Below are positions 36,892-48,313 of a DNA stretch of 64,000 nt, piece after piece. The stretch comes from Agelaius tricolor (lineage: Eukaryota; Chordata; Aves; Passeriformes; Icteridae), in contig JALJCS010000034.1 in NCBI GenBank assembly GCA_023055355.1, positions 5,780,001-5,844,000 of the forward strand. The letters run 5' to 3'. The notes under the pieces were generated by a model. The model made no database searches and was not told the DNA's origin. It saw only the letters and a list, made by a program, of their open reading frames with translations. A program made the position numbers and the translations under genes. Each line of letters begins with the position of its first letter. Position 1 is the stretch's first letter.

Positions 36892-36909
36892 TTAGGGTTA
36901 GGGTTTGGG
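36892..36909. repeat. short interstitial telomere-like tract
   Basis: TTAGGGTTAGGGTTTGGG: two perfect vertebrate telomere units and one degenerate unit. It is short enough to be chance or a repair scar. Confidence 0.6.
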
Positions 36910-37447
36910 CAGGCTATGGAAGAACTTTTTGTCCCAAGCACTTAGCATGAGACCCTGCAAACACTTAAACACATATATAATTTCCCTTTTGCAAGTAGCC
37001 TCACTCACTTCAATGTCACCATTATGTGAACAAAGTTATAACCCTGCTTAAAGGTTTTCAGGAGACTTACTACCTATATTTTCAGAGGCCAAGAATGCTG
37101 ACGGCTCTTAAAGAAAATAAAATGAAATAGAGACACGCATGATTTGGACTATGTTCAGAATTTTCTCTAATTGCTTTAATCAAATTCCCACTAGGCATTG
37201 AAATTAAATTGTCTACGTTAGCCGAATTCCACTGGTCATTACTGGCTGGCAGTGGTTGATGTATCAGATTTTCTATTTCTTGTTTTTCTTATGCATGGGT
37301 GTATTATATATAGACATTACTGGGGTGTCTGGCAGTCTCCCAAAGAAACTGCCTTAACTTCATGGCAGGATTTTTTAAAAATACACTGTTTGATGTTTCA
37401 AAATGGCTGCAAATTCAAATTTTGATCTGCTTTTTTAAGGCTTTCTA

Positions 37448-37467
37448 TCATGCAACCTGTTGCATGA
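37448..37467. repeat. hairpin, 8-bp arms, 4-nt loop
   Basis: TCATGCAA (37448-37455), loop CCTG, TTGCATGA (37460-37467). The arms are perfect. Confidence 0.85.
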
Positions 37468-37492
37468 ATTTTGAATGGTACCTTGTACTTCT

Positions 37493-37517
37493 ATCTGCCT
37501 GCCATGAGTAGGCAGAT
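37493..37517. repeat. hairpin, 8-bp arms, 9-nt loop
   Basis: ATCTGCCT (37493-37500) and AGGCAGAT (37510-37517) form a perfect inverted repeat, 25 bp after the preceding hairpin. Confidence 0.85.
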
Positions 37518-37655
37518 TGGTATCTGCTCCATAGAGTACAATTAATTCAATTTGAGGAATTTCCTTATAAATTCAAAACTGGAAACTGGAGAACCTGGTC
37601 TGCACTAAGCTGAATACTATATTGAAGGACACACAAAGTTTCTGGTGCTAAAAAC

Positions 37656-37830
37656 CCTAGCTACAAAAAAAGAAAAAAAAGAAAAAAAAATTTCAGTTTT
37701 TAGCTAAATGAAAAAAAAAAAAAAAGATACCCCAAGAGCAATAGTTGCTCAGTTTTTAAATGAAAATTTAAAGAAGACCCCAAGAGCAAGAGTTGCTCTG
37801 GTTCATGTTCTGCTTTTTTTTTTTTCCTTT
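37656..37830. repeat. A-rich tract with about 55-bp tandem duplication
   Basis: Poly(A)-rich sequence is followed by two related units beginning CAGTTTTTA (near 37694 and 37750). Each ends in a small hairpin: GAGCAA-TAG-TTGCTC at 37736-37750 and AGAGCAA-GAG-TTGCTCT at 37783-37799. A T tract follows. The units differ mainly in the length of the A run. Confidence 0.75.
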
Positions 37831-38809
37831 TTAAAACTCCTTTATTTTATAGATATGCCTTCCAATTAGCATTACTTGTTATAAACAACACTTTACAGGT
37901 TCTTTTCAATAATCTATTTCTTGAAAATTTCTGAGCTGATTTAGTGGGGTTGTTTTTCCAGTCAAAACTGTTTCCAACCACAGTAACTACAAAACAATAA
38001 GATTCCCGTGCCCAAATAGTAAAGGCCTCTTGTGTCAATACCACATCTCCACATCCCTGAGGAGCAGACTCTTTGTCTAAATTGAATTATAAATGATACT
38101 CTGGTGAAGGAAGTAATAGTCTAGTAGCACTTTAGTCTTAATGCCATAGCTGTGTTTATTAGTTTTGGCTGTTTGATAAATAGAGAGAGGTTTTAATTTA
38201 ACATAATAGCTCTTCGCCTAGATAGAGAGCCATTTCTGCTACAGCCAAGTAATATCCCTTCCCATGGGAGACCCTGTCAAAAAGGAAACAATATCAATTT
38301 AATAATTTTGTTTTCTGAACATGCTGCAGCCTTGGGTATTGACTTCACATTTTTCCTCAGTAAATGTAGCACATATTATGGCACCAAATTTAATGAACCT
38401 GTACTCTTATTTTTTAAACTGAGAAATGAAAGATTATTAAACAGACATGTAAAGAATTGCATTAGCTTTCTTCTATGCAGCTATGATTCTTCTTCCAGCT
38501 CTGTAATTTCGTTGTAATTTTAAGCCATACTTTAGCAAAACTCCAGAGATTTTACATACAGGGGTGTTTAATGCTCAAAATATCTTTAGCTGTGCATTAC
38601 TAATCACAAAGTATTTGGTTTAAAAACTGCCCTTTTAAGCAGCAAGACATTTTCAGAAGTTACCAAATAGAACAGGAAAAAAAGAAAACTGGCTAGGAGA
38701 AAACCCCACACTCTCCAGAATACATTTGAGAGGCCTAATTATCATGCATGAGCTCCTACTAGAAGGTTAGTAATAGCAGTAGAAAACTGCTCTTGGATTA
38801 TTGCTTCCT

Positions 38810-39110
38810 GTGCAAGGGAGCGTTACTCAAAGCGTAATGGAGACAAATCCAGTGCTCGGCGAGTGCTGAAATGTGTGTGACTGGAGAAGGCCAGGCCTTG
38901 GAGCTGACCCCACAGGCATCTGAAAGGCTCAGTGAGACCCTGTGGTGGCTGTGCTGAGCGTGTTTCCTGACAGACGGACACCAGCGGGCTGGTATGCCAA
39001 GGATCTACAAGATTAATCGCTATTTACGCTCCCTGGGATTTCATATTGCATTGATAAGAGGACAAATGGCAGCCTGTGATGATATGGTAATCTCTGTGAT
39101 ATAAGCACTT
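38810..39110. promoter_or_regulatory. conserved-element candidate
   Basis: The block differs from its AT-rich flanks. It has scattered CpGs and closely packed motif-like words: AGATTAATC (homeodomain type), ATTGCATTGATAAGAGG (POU/CEBP-like and GATA-like), GCGTTACT and GCGTAATG. This texture is typical of constrained vertebrate non-coding elements, but constraint cannot be seen from one genome. Inference only. Confidence 0.25.
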
Positions 39111-40189
39111 ACAGTTTGGAAATATTTGTGCTTTAAGTGGTAGCTGTATCTACTGTTATGACTGCCAAAGAATTCTTTTTATCTGTTTTCAGTTGCTCGT
39201 GGGTTTTTTTTCAAAATGGATATTTTAGCCTGATATGTTCCATGCCAGTTATTTTGCTTAGACTCAGATGTTCAGGATAGACTGGTGAAATTCTTGAGAC
39301 ATATCTTGTCCAGAGTTATCTTTATTCTCTGTCCCAACTCCTTTTTGAAAAGCTGTAGTGCTATTTTGCTGTGAAGAAGAAATTTAATTTATAAACCAAG
39401 CTGCGTAGTAGCACTCAGGTTTCTGCCTGACAATCCACCTGAATTGAATACATCAGTTCAGGCTTAGACACATTCAGTAGAGCTTCTTTGGGACTAGCTG
39501 TGAGCAATTTTTCACAGACAATTTGCAAAGAGCAAGCTGCAGCTGCCAGCAGCCACCAGTATGCTAAAAAACACTGGGAGTGGACCTGGGCTGTACTGCA
39601 CAACTTTCTACTAAAAAAACAGCAGAAGGTTTTACTACTCACTCTCATCTCAGAATAGGGCATCAAATTACCTCAAGCTATAATCCATCTCTTTCTAGTA
39701 ATTATACTTTGAGTACTATGAAAAAAGCTCTCATGAAAAGATCTAACCAGCATTTTTATTATTACTGTTACTTGCCTATAGTTCTGCAAGCCCAGAAAAT
39801 GATGACTTTCCACTTAGAAACCCAAGGGAAAGACTGTGAGATGGGGCACTCAACTAAAGCAAAAAGATCAAACATTTTCACAGAAGGTAGACTTTCAGTG
39901 GAAATTCCATTTGGTCAAGAAAATCCATTTTCTCTCACAGAGCCAACTATAAAGGAAGCAATTTCAATCAACTCTACTTATTCCCCTTTTCTAGAAATAG
40001 ATAAATAGCAACTGCTCAATTTTATTAAGGAGGAAGCTGGAAGGCTGCACGGGAGAAAATGGCAGGACTGTAAGCTGAGCCCATCTTTCTAATATGATTT
40101 GTGACTGCCACACTTCTTTCAAGCATCTCTTCCCCCTGGTGAGCCAGAAATACCATCTTCCCCACTTCCTTCTGCCAGGAAACAAGTGA

Positions 40190-40445
40190 CAGGACAGGAG
40201 GAAGTGACCTCAAGCTGCTGCCACGAGAGGTTCAGGTTGGACATCAGGAAGAATTTTCCATGGAAAGGGTAGTTAGTCATTGGAACAGGCCACCCAGGGA
40301 GGTGGTGGAGTCACCATCCCTGGAAGCATTCAAGAAAAAAGTGGATGTGGCACTCAGTGCTGTGGTTTAGCTGACAGGGTGGTGTTGGGTCAAAGATTGG
40401 ACTCAATGACCTTGGAGGTCTTTTCCAGCCTTTATGATTCCATAT
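40190..40445 (+). mobile_element. CR1 LINE, 3' end (about 255 bp)
   Basis: AGGTTCAGGTTGGACATCAGGAAGAA, CATTGGAACAGGCCACCCAGGGAGGTGGTGGAGTCACCATCCCTGGAAGCATTCAAG and GACTCAATGACCTTGGAGGTC are CR1 in sense orientation. The first part still reads Leu-Asp-Ile-Arg-Lys-Asn-Phe, the conserved end of CR1 ORF2. The tail TTTATGATTCCATATAGATC...GTGATTCTATGG (to about 40473) looks like a degenerated 3' repeat. Confidence 0.92.
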
Positions 40446-40479
40446 AGATCTCTATAGGCTCTGTGATTCTATGGAGATC

Positions 40480-43400
40480 ACTGTGCTCATCCAGCTCCAG
40501 AATGCCAATCAGCATTTCTGGTCCCCAACCATTATTTGCTGTCCACATTTTTGGACTTCAACCTCTCCTCTGCAGTACTTTTTTAATCATACTTACTACA
40601 AAGACCAAAAATTTTAAAAATCTACAAAACAGAAGGGAATTCAGTTAATTTTCAGAGAGTTGGTGATTTTTTTGCTTATTAAGCACACATTACTAAATGT
40701 TATTATTTGGTTATTCCTAAAAGCTAGGAACTCAGTTCTAAAAAATATTCATTAAGAGAAGTCTTTCACTTGCAAAATCCAAACTTCAAAGCTTAAAAAA
40801 AAATCTACAAATAACCTTCCCGTGCATCCACTGGGAAAGATTCTGCAAAAATAAAATCTACCTCAGCAAACTCTAGAGGATGAAAAATTATGCATAAAGT
40901 CATGTAACGTTGTAATTTGGTTCAGTAGATAGAGAACATTAGGGATGCAGGCAGGGCAGAAGAACTGCTCTCCAGTGGAGTATCTCTCTCTTACCTACTG
41001 ACTGAGGCTGGCTGCTCTCAGAGATACAATGGATCCCACCAGACCTGTCACTGGGAAAACTAATTGCAAACATCAATCCAATGTACGGCACAAGTCACCA
41101 TGTATTTCACAAAACCTACTCGAGTTGCACTCCAAGCATTCTAAACCCCTCTACAGCACTCAGGCACTTCCAATATGATTTTTGGAAAGAAGTCTGTAAA
41201 ATAAAGGGTAAATGGCAGGCTGACAGATACAATCAACTATATGCATCAATCAATCCAGTGACTGGGTATTTTGAGTTATTAGCCAAAGCCTGAACCAAAC
41301 CCCAGAGACAACTGCTTGAAAAACATTATCACAAAGGACAAGGAAACACCAGCCTCATTGTTTTTTAAGTAAAATGGGTCATTTTGGAGACTATAATGAA
41401 AAAAAAAATAGTCCCAGATGGCTTTGAAATGTCATCACATTGCTCAGTTTAAATGGTCTGAAGGGGATAATGCCAGTCTGGCAATCCTTTTCCTCTAATC
41501 AAATAACCTTCATTGGAAATTACCTACGAGCTTTGCTTATAGCAAAATGTTTGGAAAAGTAAGGGACAAATCTAATGACCCATTCTTCATTCATACAACC
41601 AACCAACTTGGGTGGCCTGCCCCAATAACACCGTCAGCTTCCTTTCCAATTAATTCAACTCCTTTGAAGACCAGATAATGAAGAGCATGGATCACTGCAG
41701 TGTTACTGGAAAGATTACTGGGACAAGACTTGGCTCTCAGAGTACCTTCTTGTTTCATAGAGAGGCCCTTCTCCTGCAGCTGGTTTCTCATCTTACTGAT
41801 TACCTGCTACATGAGAAATTTCAGTCTGGCCTCAGGGCTGGACCCAGCCCAGAGGCTTCTGTCGAGTTTGTTATAATTTATTTATTGTAACTCAGAATCC
41901 GATTAAACCAAGCCTCTCTCTGGCTTGCTGCACTGGCAGCGTTTGGATATGTTGGTCAGTGAGTTCTGGACCACCTTCAACACCTTATGAAACTTTCAGC
42001 TTGGAAGCTAACACGAGGCAGGACCTACTTCTCAGAGATGTGAGTACATGCTTAAGTCCTAATGTAATGAATGGGACTTAATACCTGCTAAAAGTTAAGC
42101 ATGTGCTTATGTATTTTTATATATAGGGTAGAACTCCCCTGCGCCTACAGAAATGGAAGTGCTCAAATGTTTTGGAGCCTTGAAGCTTTGTTTCTGAAAG
42201 AAAGGGGGTTTTGTGAGTTTTTAAAACATTTTTGACACCTTTTCTAAGAAAAAATGTATTTTCAATGAAAGAATTTTCACAGTGATGTGTCAGGCTAAGG
42301 AGTCTTTCAGGCCTTAATAATCTACTCTTTTTTTTAATAGAACTGTGAAAAGTGCAAGTCAAATCAGATTTTTCTTCTAGGCTGGGTTTCAGGGGCTAGA
42401 ACCAAATTACTTTCAAGCACTTGCTAAAGATCCTGTTCATCTCTGTTATACTGGCACATCACCACTAGGTTCATCCAGAATTCACTTGCATTTTTCACTA
42501 GTCCATAATTTGGGATTTATTCCATAACTTATCCTAATCCATGTAGTTCAAAGATGAGATCAGTGGCAGAATGATTCTGTTACTCCTCTGCTGCTTTTTC
42601 TGTCTCAACACATATAGTTCAAATATGAACAAAGAAAAAGACATTTAAGCTTTTTATCAGGAAAGAAATGGTTGGAAATTATGAAAAACAATTTGGGATA
42701 TAAATGCTAGAAAGGAACTGATACAAAAGAAGCTCACCTCATCATTGTTAGTTGTAGTGGCAATAAATATAGCTTCACATACTTTTCATGTTCCCACTAT
42801 GAAAGGGAAAATCAAGGGATGTAATTAATGCTATTTAAAGATTGTCTTCCAGATGTTGTCTCCTTCCATGGAAGAAAGAACCAACACATTTCTTTTGCCA
42901 GTTCAGACTTCATCTGTGGAACAAGAGAACAATGTTTCCTTTAGACAACATATACGAGTAGGAATAAAGATCCCCAGAGCAGTGGGGAGAAATAGAGCTG
43001 CAATATTACATTTCAGTAATAAAAACCAGCTAGGAGATTAGAGGTAGAGCTTTATAAAATACAAGAGCCAAAACCCAGCTTCCTGAGTCTCCTAAATGAA
43101 ATATCAGTATGTTGGCCAGTCTACTTTTCATTATCACTTCATGGTTTAGAAGTTGTTGTTTTCGCCTCCTGATCCCTCTCCATCCGCCTTTTATGTGAAG
43201 TCTTCAGGTCCAAAATCTGTCAATGCGTTTATCATACATTTTAGAGACACATTCAAATAGCAACAACTTGTATGAGTGCTTTAAATTATCCTGACTAAGG
43301 CCAGCACAACTTCAGATGTTTCTGGCCTAAGCCATTAATGATGCTACACACCATTAATGGTGGAATTCGCCCGCACAATTTGCTCCAAAGAAGCATGGAA

Positions 43401-46400
43401 TACACATAAAAATGGATGTCCTGCCATTCTGTTCTCCAGAGGAAGGCTGCTGTAAGCTCACCACTTCCACAGCTTTAACAAAGATAGCACACATCTGAGA
43501 GAGGAGATGAAACAGCCAGCACCAAAGAGCTGATTGAACACACAACCTTTGCTTTATGGCTTCTTTCAGATGCACGACACACAGACAAAACTCAGTGACA
43601 ATGTAGGAATTAAGCTGCATTCAAATATAACAATTCCTTTAGGTTTCTGATTCCCCTCCCAACTCCTTACACCAAGTGCCTGTTAACTTATGCATTATTG
43701 ATTATGCAGTTCTAGAGTTAGAAGATCTAACTCAAAAAGCTTGTCAGTTATCAGCTACCCCAACCGCAGACCACACAACTACACAGGTACAAAATCATTC
43801 ATTATTTTCAGAAGGCACTAGAAGAAAAATTTGACAATCTGGTCCTACTGAGTGCACTGCAAGCACTTAATAAATAAATTAAATAATACTAGTAAAGAAT
43901 GAGTAGCATCAAATTAAGTACAAATTCTCCAACTTGGAGCGTACTATTACACCAACTAAATATAGAACGGAAAGAACTGATTAAATTCTGTTTGCTGCAT
44001 GTTAAATTATGAACATGAGGTGAACAATAAATTATTTTTAAACATACAGAAACAAAGGTTTTCTGTGTAATTACTCATCTGTGGTGCTGACAGGACAGTA
44101 TCCCTTCAGAGCACCTGGCACCACAGCTAGGGCTGTGCTGCAGGAACCAGAGTTTTCAGTGCTGCCATGCCAGAGTGACGGCTACAGCCTGCAAGCACTA
44201 AAACATTTTGGGATAGGCAATAAACACCCTTCAAGTCCTTTAACAACACTCCTCCACATCTATCATGCACAGTGCTCTGGACTGTCAACATATCATCTCC
44301 CATGCTGCTGCAAGAGGAGCACAGAGCAGTTTTCACTTAGGATGATTTTCAGCTGTCACGCATGAAGAGCAGGCGTGTGTTAGGGCTTGGGAAAACTACA
44401 CAGGCCAGGGCTCCCCACTCTGAGGATATCTCCAGAATTATCACAGACAGAGGAGACAGCTAGAGAAGGTCTAGGGGAAAAAAAAAGAAAAATGAGCAGT
44501 AGAAAACTGAAGATCCAGATAGCATTACTTTGAAAGCTCTTCTGATACTTGCAATGTGAAATTGCTGAACTGTAGAATGCAACCTGATGCTTAAATTGGT
44601 AAAAAGTATTTGCTCAAAAGTAAATTTCATAGCAAATGATCCACCTATGTACAAATAACAGAAGATATGCTTGTAGACTGCCTGTCATCTGGCAGTTATA
44701 GATAATCACCCACCTCTTACCCCATATAATCCTGTCCTTTAATTTGAATACCTGTCAAAAACAGGGAAACAACAATCACACAGCAACTTCTAGATTTTCA
44801 CAATAATGGAGCAAAGTTTTATTGTTTATGGTTAAAATGTTCATAGTAAAAAACAAACAATCATTTGCCTGTGGTAAAACTCAGCTGTGTATTTGATTTT
44901 ACTTTTCATTAAGTCAATTGCCAATTAATTCCTTCTTTTCCTTTTTCAGCAGTTTTCCAGACCTTACTGAAGAAGCCATTATTAAAGCACGAAAGAGATT
45001 TGCCTGTGTAGCATGGGCAGAGATCTGGGGGATTTGGACTGTAATATGATAATGTTACAAAGTTGCCAAGCTGTCAAATGTAAAGCACTCCGAATACTGA
45101 AGCGTGAGGGTTTAGGTATTTGTTTCCACTGATATCAGAGTTACATGGCCTAAATTCTCTTACTTCCTCTCCTAAGTGCTCACCTCACTGCTCATCAGAA
45201 ACTGAAGATGACTCAGCAAGAGATTTTGAACCCCAACTCAAACCAGCAATTTCACTCACTGCAACAAAGGCATTCGTGCTCATCAGTGGCAATGTCCAGT
45301 TCAATGTGATCCCAAAAACACTTTGGTTAGGGGAATACAAAGCATTACTGTTCTCATCTTATAAGGCAAGAGAATACTGGAGCAGAAAAGATGACTTTCC
45401 TGAAGGTAAAAGGGAACAAAAAATAAAAGTGCTTTGTACACTGTTTTAGACTATCCTGTTCAGCAATTCCCTTGGCATTTTTCACTTCTATGAATTAGAA
45501 CATAAATAAACAGAAATCAGAAAACAAACCAGAGCCTTTGGGCTAAACTTTCTAAATTTGGCCCAAAGTGGGTTATTAACTTAGGAAAAATACTGAAGAG
45601 TGTGGAAAAATCTATTCTTGTGACAAAAATTTCTCAAGAATATAAACTGGCAGAGCATTAAGACACTCTGGTGGTATGACTGCAGTAGTGATGGAAACAA
45701 TATGTGGAAAGACCATTGTCATACCAATGTGAGGAATGTAATCAGATTGGTATCTTGTGATCCTTTTGGATGCTACCTCAGAGCTCAACACAACACAGAT
45801 GCTTCAGTTGTTAAAACATTTAACATCTCATAATATACACCATGCCAAGGCATATTTTGCTAAAGGCAGGGAGTGTCTGTCACTTACTTCAGTAGTAATT
45901 TTGTGCAGCTGAATTAATGCATAGGTGGGGCCCTGCCCTGAAGAAGCAAATGAAAAAAAGCTTTAATTATTTCAGCAGGACTTGGACCAGGACTTTCAGT
46001 AACAGAACTGGGAGAGTGGCCAGAAAAAGTCTACACAAACTGGAGCTCATACATTATATTAACTGCATGCATTCTGTCTTGTATGCACTGCTGTGAACAT
46101 TCACATCCACAAAGCACAAGCCCTATTCCAGGACAGTGTGTGATGCACATGGGCCATGCACGTTCAGCACAACTGCTCCCTCAGCAGCTTCACTCTCCTT
46201 TTCTGCTCTCAAGCACAATGACAAAGAATTTACACACGTGCCCAGGCTATTCCTCATGTACATATATGGCTCCTTGCCTTTCATCTGCTCCTACATCTTA
46301 TGCTGACAGATGAACAATGCACAGCATCATAAATGGAAGTAACACTGTTTAAAACTAATAAAGGCAAAAGGACAGTCCCAAAAATAAAAGCTTGAATACA

Positions 46401-47165
46401 AAAGTACATTTTTCCCTTAGTATGCCACTCATAAAACAATAACAAGTCAACAACAACAATACTGAGGATCTTTTCCAAAGTGGGCAAAGTGATATCTAAA
46501 ACTGCAGCAAAAATCCTAGGATTTATTTTTGGCAGGCCACATCTTCAGCTGTTGCTATTTGCTTCAATTGCTAGAATTCTGCAATTGAAAGTCTGGCCCA
46601 AACTATAAAATTGCAGGAAGGAGTGTTAAAGACAAGCTTGGCTCTATCACAATGCTGCCATTAAACTACCTGCAAGAGATTTTGGTAGCAAATACCAAGG
46701 GCCAAAACATTTTAGTCCTAGTCCAGTCGAAGGAAAAGTAAACTTGTTTCCAATTAAATAAAATTAATGTGTGGCAGTCAGAGATTTTCAAATTCAATTC
46801 CAATAGAAACATCACTAAGTACAGTAATGTACATGTCTGCATTTTGGAAAAAGTAAAGCTTTGAAAATATCTAGGGCAGACTAGAATCAATATGCAATCA
46901 CAAACCTATAGTTCTCATTGCACAAGTTCCTAACAGCAGTGATTTCCACAGACACTGGCTCAATTTAAATAGCATTATAGCAAAAATTGTAGGGTTTGGA
47001 TGTTCTATCCTACGTTTCCTGCAGCCATGGGATGAAAATTGTTCATGACTACAATTTTTTTCCCCTAGAGAGCCTAAAAAGATTGTTCACTACATGAGTG
47101 ACTCAGCTGAAGATTTAATTTGTATCTGTGTCATTAGGACTTCTTAATAGTAATTTGAAAGAAAC
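40480..47165. other. unique sequence, no gene recognised
   Basis: No gene or interspersed repeat is recognised in this 6.7 kb. A 14-bp perfect palindrome lies at 43349-43362. Open frames reach 109 codons (45120-45449) without any recognisable feature. Confidence 0.55.
43349..43362. repeat. perfect 14-bp palindrome CACCATTAATGGTG
   Basis: The word is its own reverse complement, and a related CCATTAATG lies 17 bp upstream (43332). The ATTAAT core could bind paired homeodomain proteins, which is inference. Confidence 0.7.
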
Positions 47166-47171
47166 AGATAT

Positions 47172-47264
47172 CATAGACTCTTAGAATCACAGAATGGTTT
47201 GTGCTGGAAGAGTCCTTAATGATCATCTAATTCCAAACCCCCTGCCATGGGCAGGGACACCTTC
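47172..47264 (-). mobile_element. CR1 LINE 3' end, part 1 of a split copy
   Basis: TTAGAATCACAGAATGGTTTGTG through CCCTGCCATGGGCAGGGACACCTTC is the reverse-complemented CR1 tail. The copy is interrupted at 47264 by an LTR and resumes at 47665. Removing the LTR and one copy of ACCTTC joins the halves without loss. Confidence 0.95.
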
Positions 47265-47664
47265 TGTCACCAGGATATTTTATGAAAAATCCCTTCACCA
47301 GGGTTTTTCTCCTGAGAAGCCTCAGAAAAGAAATATAAACAATAATTATCTGATTGCTTGGAATGTGGTTTGGAGGTTGCATCTTTGATTGGTTCCATGT
47401 GAATTGTTTTTACTCAATGACCAGTCCCAGTCCAGCTGTGTTGGGCTCTCTGGTCGGTCACAGGTTTTTATTATTCATTCTTTTCCAGCCTTCTGATGTC
47501 TCCTTTCTCTTTCTTTAGTATAGTTTCAGTATATCATCTCTTTTAATATAATGTAATATAATATCATAAAATAATAAATCAGCCTTCTGAGAACTTGAAG
47601 TCAAATTCTCATCTCTCACCTCATCCTGGGGACCCTCACAGCACCACAACAATTGGTGACCACA
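47265..47664 (+). mobile_element. solo LTR, passerine-type ERV (400 bp), copy B, inside a CR1
   Basis: TG at 47265 and CA at 47664 are flanked by a perfect 6-bp target duplication, ACCTTC (47259-47264 and 47665-47670), that belongs to the host CR1. The element is in sense on the plus strand: TGTCACCAGGATATTTTATG, TTTTTCTCCTGAGAAGCC, GATTGGTTCCATGTGAATTG, AATAAA at 47573-47578. It matches copy A (35309-35726) end to end except that its 3' end runs 16 bp further (47649-47664). It inserted after the CR1, so it is the younger of the two. Confidence 0.95.
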
Positions 47665-47806
47665 ACCTTCCACTCAGGTGGGCCCAGAGCTCTGTCCAAC
47701 CTGGCCTTGAACACTTCCAGGCATGGGACACCCACAATTTCTCTGGGCAGCTTGTTCCAATGCCTCACCACCCTCACAAAAAAGGATTTCTTCCTAATAT
47801 CTAATC
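47665..47806 (-). mobile_element. CR1 LINE 3' end, part 2 of a split copy
   Basis: Read on the minus strand this part keeps the end of CR1 ORF2: Leu-Asp-Ile-Arg-Lys-Lys, then His-Trp-Asn-Lys-Leu-Pro-Arg-Glu, then Leu-Glu-Val-Phe-Lys-Ala-Arg-Leu-Asp. It is in one open frame, so this CR1 is not very old. Similarity stops near CTAATCCCC at 47806, the 5' truncation point. Confidence 0.93.
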
Positions 47807-47997
47807 CCCACACAGGATTCCCATACTGGGCTATGGATGAGTGCAGCCTGGACAAGGATAAATTGTAAATTGTTCCATAATGACTCATGGATTAGTGGGG
47901 GTTCTTTTAAACACAACATTCCCGAGGGGTAAAGTAAAGCTGCCTTTAACTCAGGCTTATCTGGAAAAGAAAGAAAAAGGAGCATTTAGCTGCTTAC

Positions 47998-48071
47998 CTG
48001 GCTTGCACTGCAGGATTTTTAAGCTCCTCTTCATCATCTTGTAGTTATTTCAGCATAGTTCTGTAAGCCAA
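47998..48071 (-). other. exon-like segment, weak support
   Basis: On the minus strand, TTTTCTATTCAG precedes and CCAG|GTAAGC follows a 74-nt block; an alternative acceptor TTACAG would give 63 nt. All frames contain stops. A very strong acceptor (CTTTTTCTTTCTTTTCCAG, ending at 47961 on the plus strand) lies only about 36 nt downstream of the donor, too close for a normal intron, so both cannot be used together. Confidence 0.15.
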
Positions 48072-48313
48072 CTGAATAGAAAATTTGGATAAAATATGCC
48101 CTTAACGGGTAGTGACTGATGGTCAGCAAAATCTTGATAAGAGAAGAACCATCTCTCCTTATCTTTTCAAGACACTTTGAGAATAATTTGGTTAGACAGC
48201 CATACGAGTGAAGGCAAGAAACTTTTTTATACGCTGACTCCTAAAGGTCATTCTCAAATATAGTGAAAAATTAAAAGGAAAAATACTTCAAGATCAATAA
48301 AAATTACAGATAC

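Larger units (their letters stand above)
35733..40180. other. unique sequence, no gene recognised
   Basis: Apart from a CR1 fragment at 35.9 kb, two hairpins (37.4-37.5 kb), an A-rich duplication (37.7 kb), a telomere-like tract (36.9 kb) and a conserved-element candidate (38.8-39.1 kb), nothing is recognised. The longest frame of the window (142 codons, 39580-40008, plus strand) has no signal peptide, domain or composition that I can tie to a family. Confidence 0.5.

Noticed and set aside
39580..40008. Longest open frame in the window (142 codons, plus strand)
   Set aside because: No recognisable domain, signal or family. The composition (many Ser, Thr, Lys) matches translated AT-rich DNA, there are no convincing splice or promoter signals, and a frame of this length is plausible by chance in 64 kb.
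47616..47888. 90-codon minus-strand frame with a conserved-looking middle
   Set aside because: The recognisable part is the end of CR1 ORF2 and the rest runs into the LTR; it is a transposon remnant, not a host gene.
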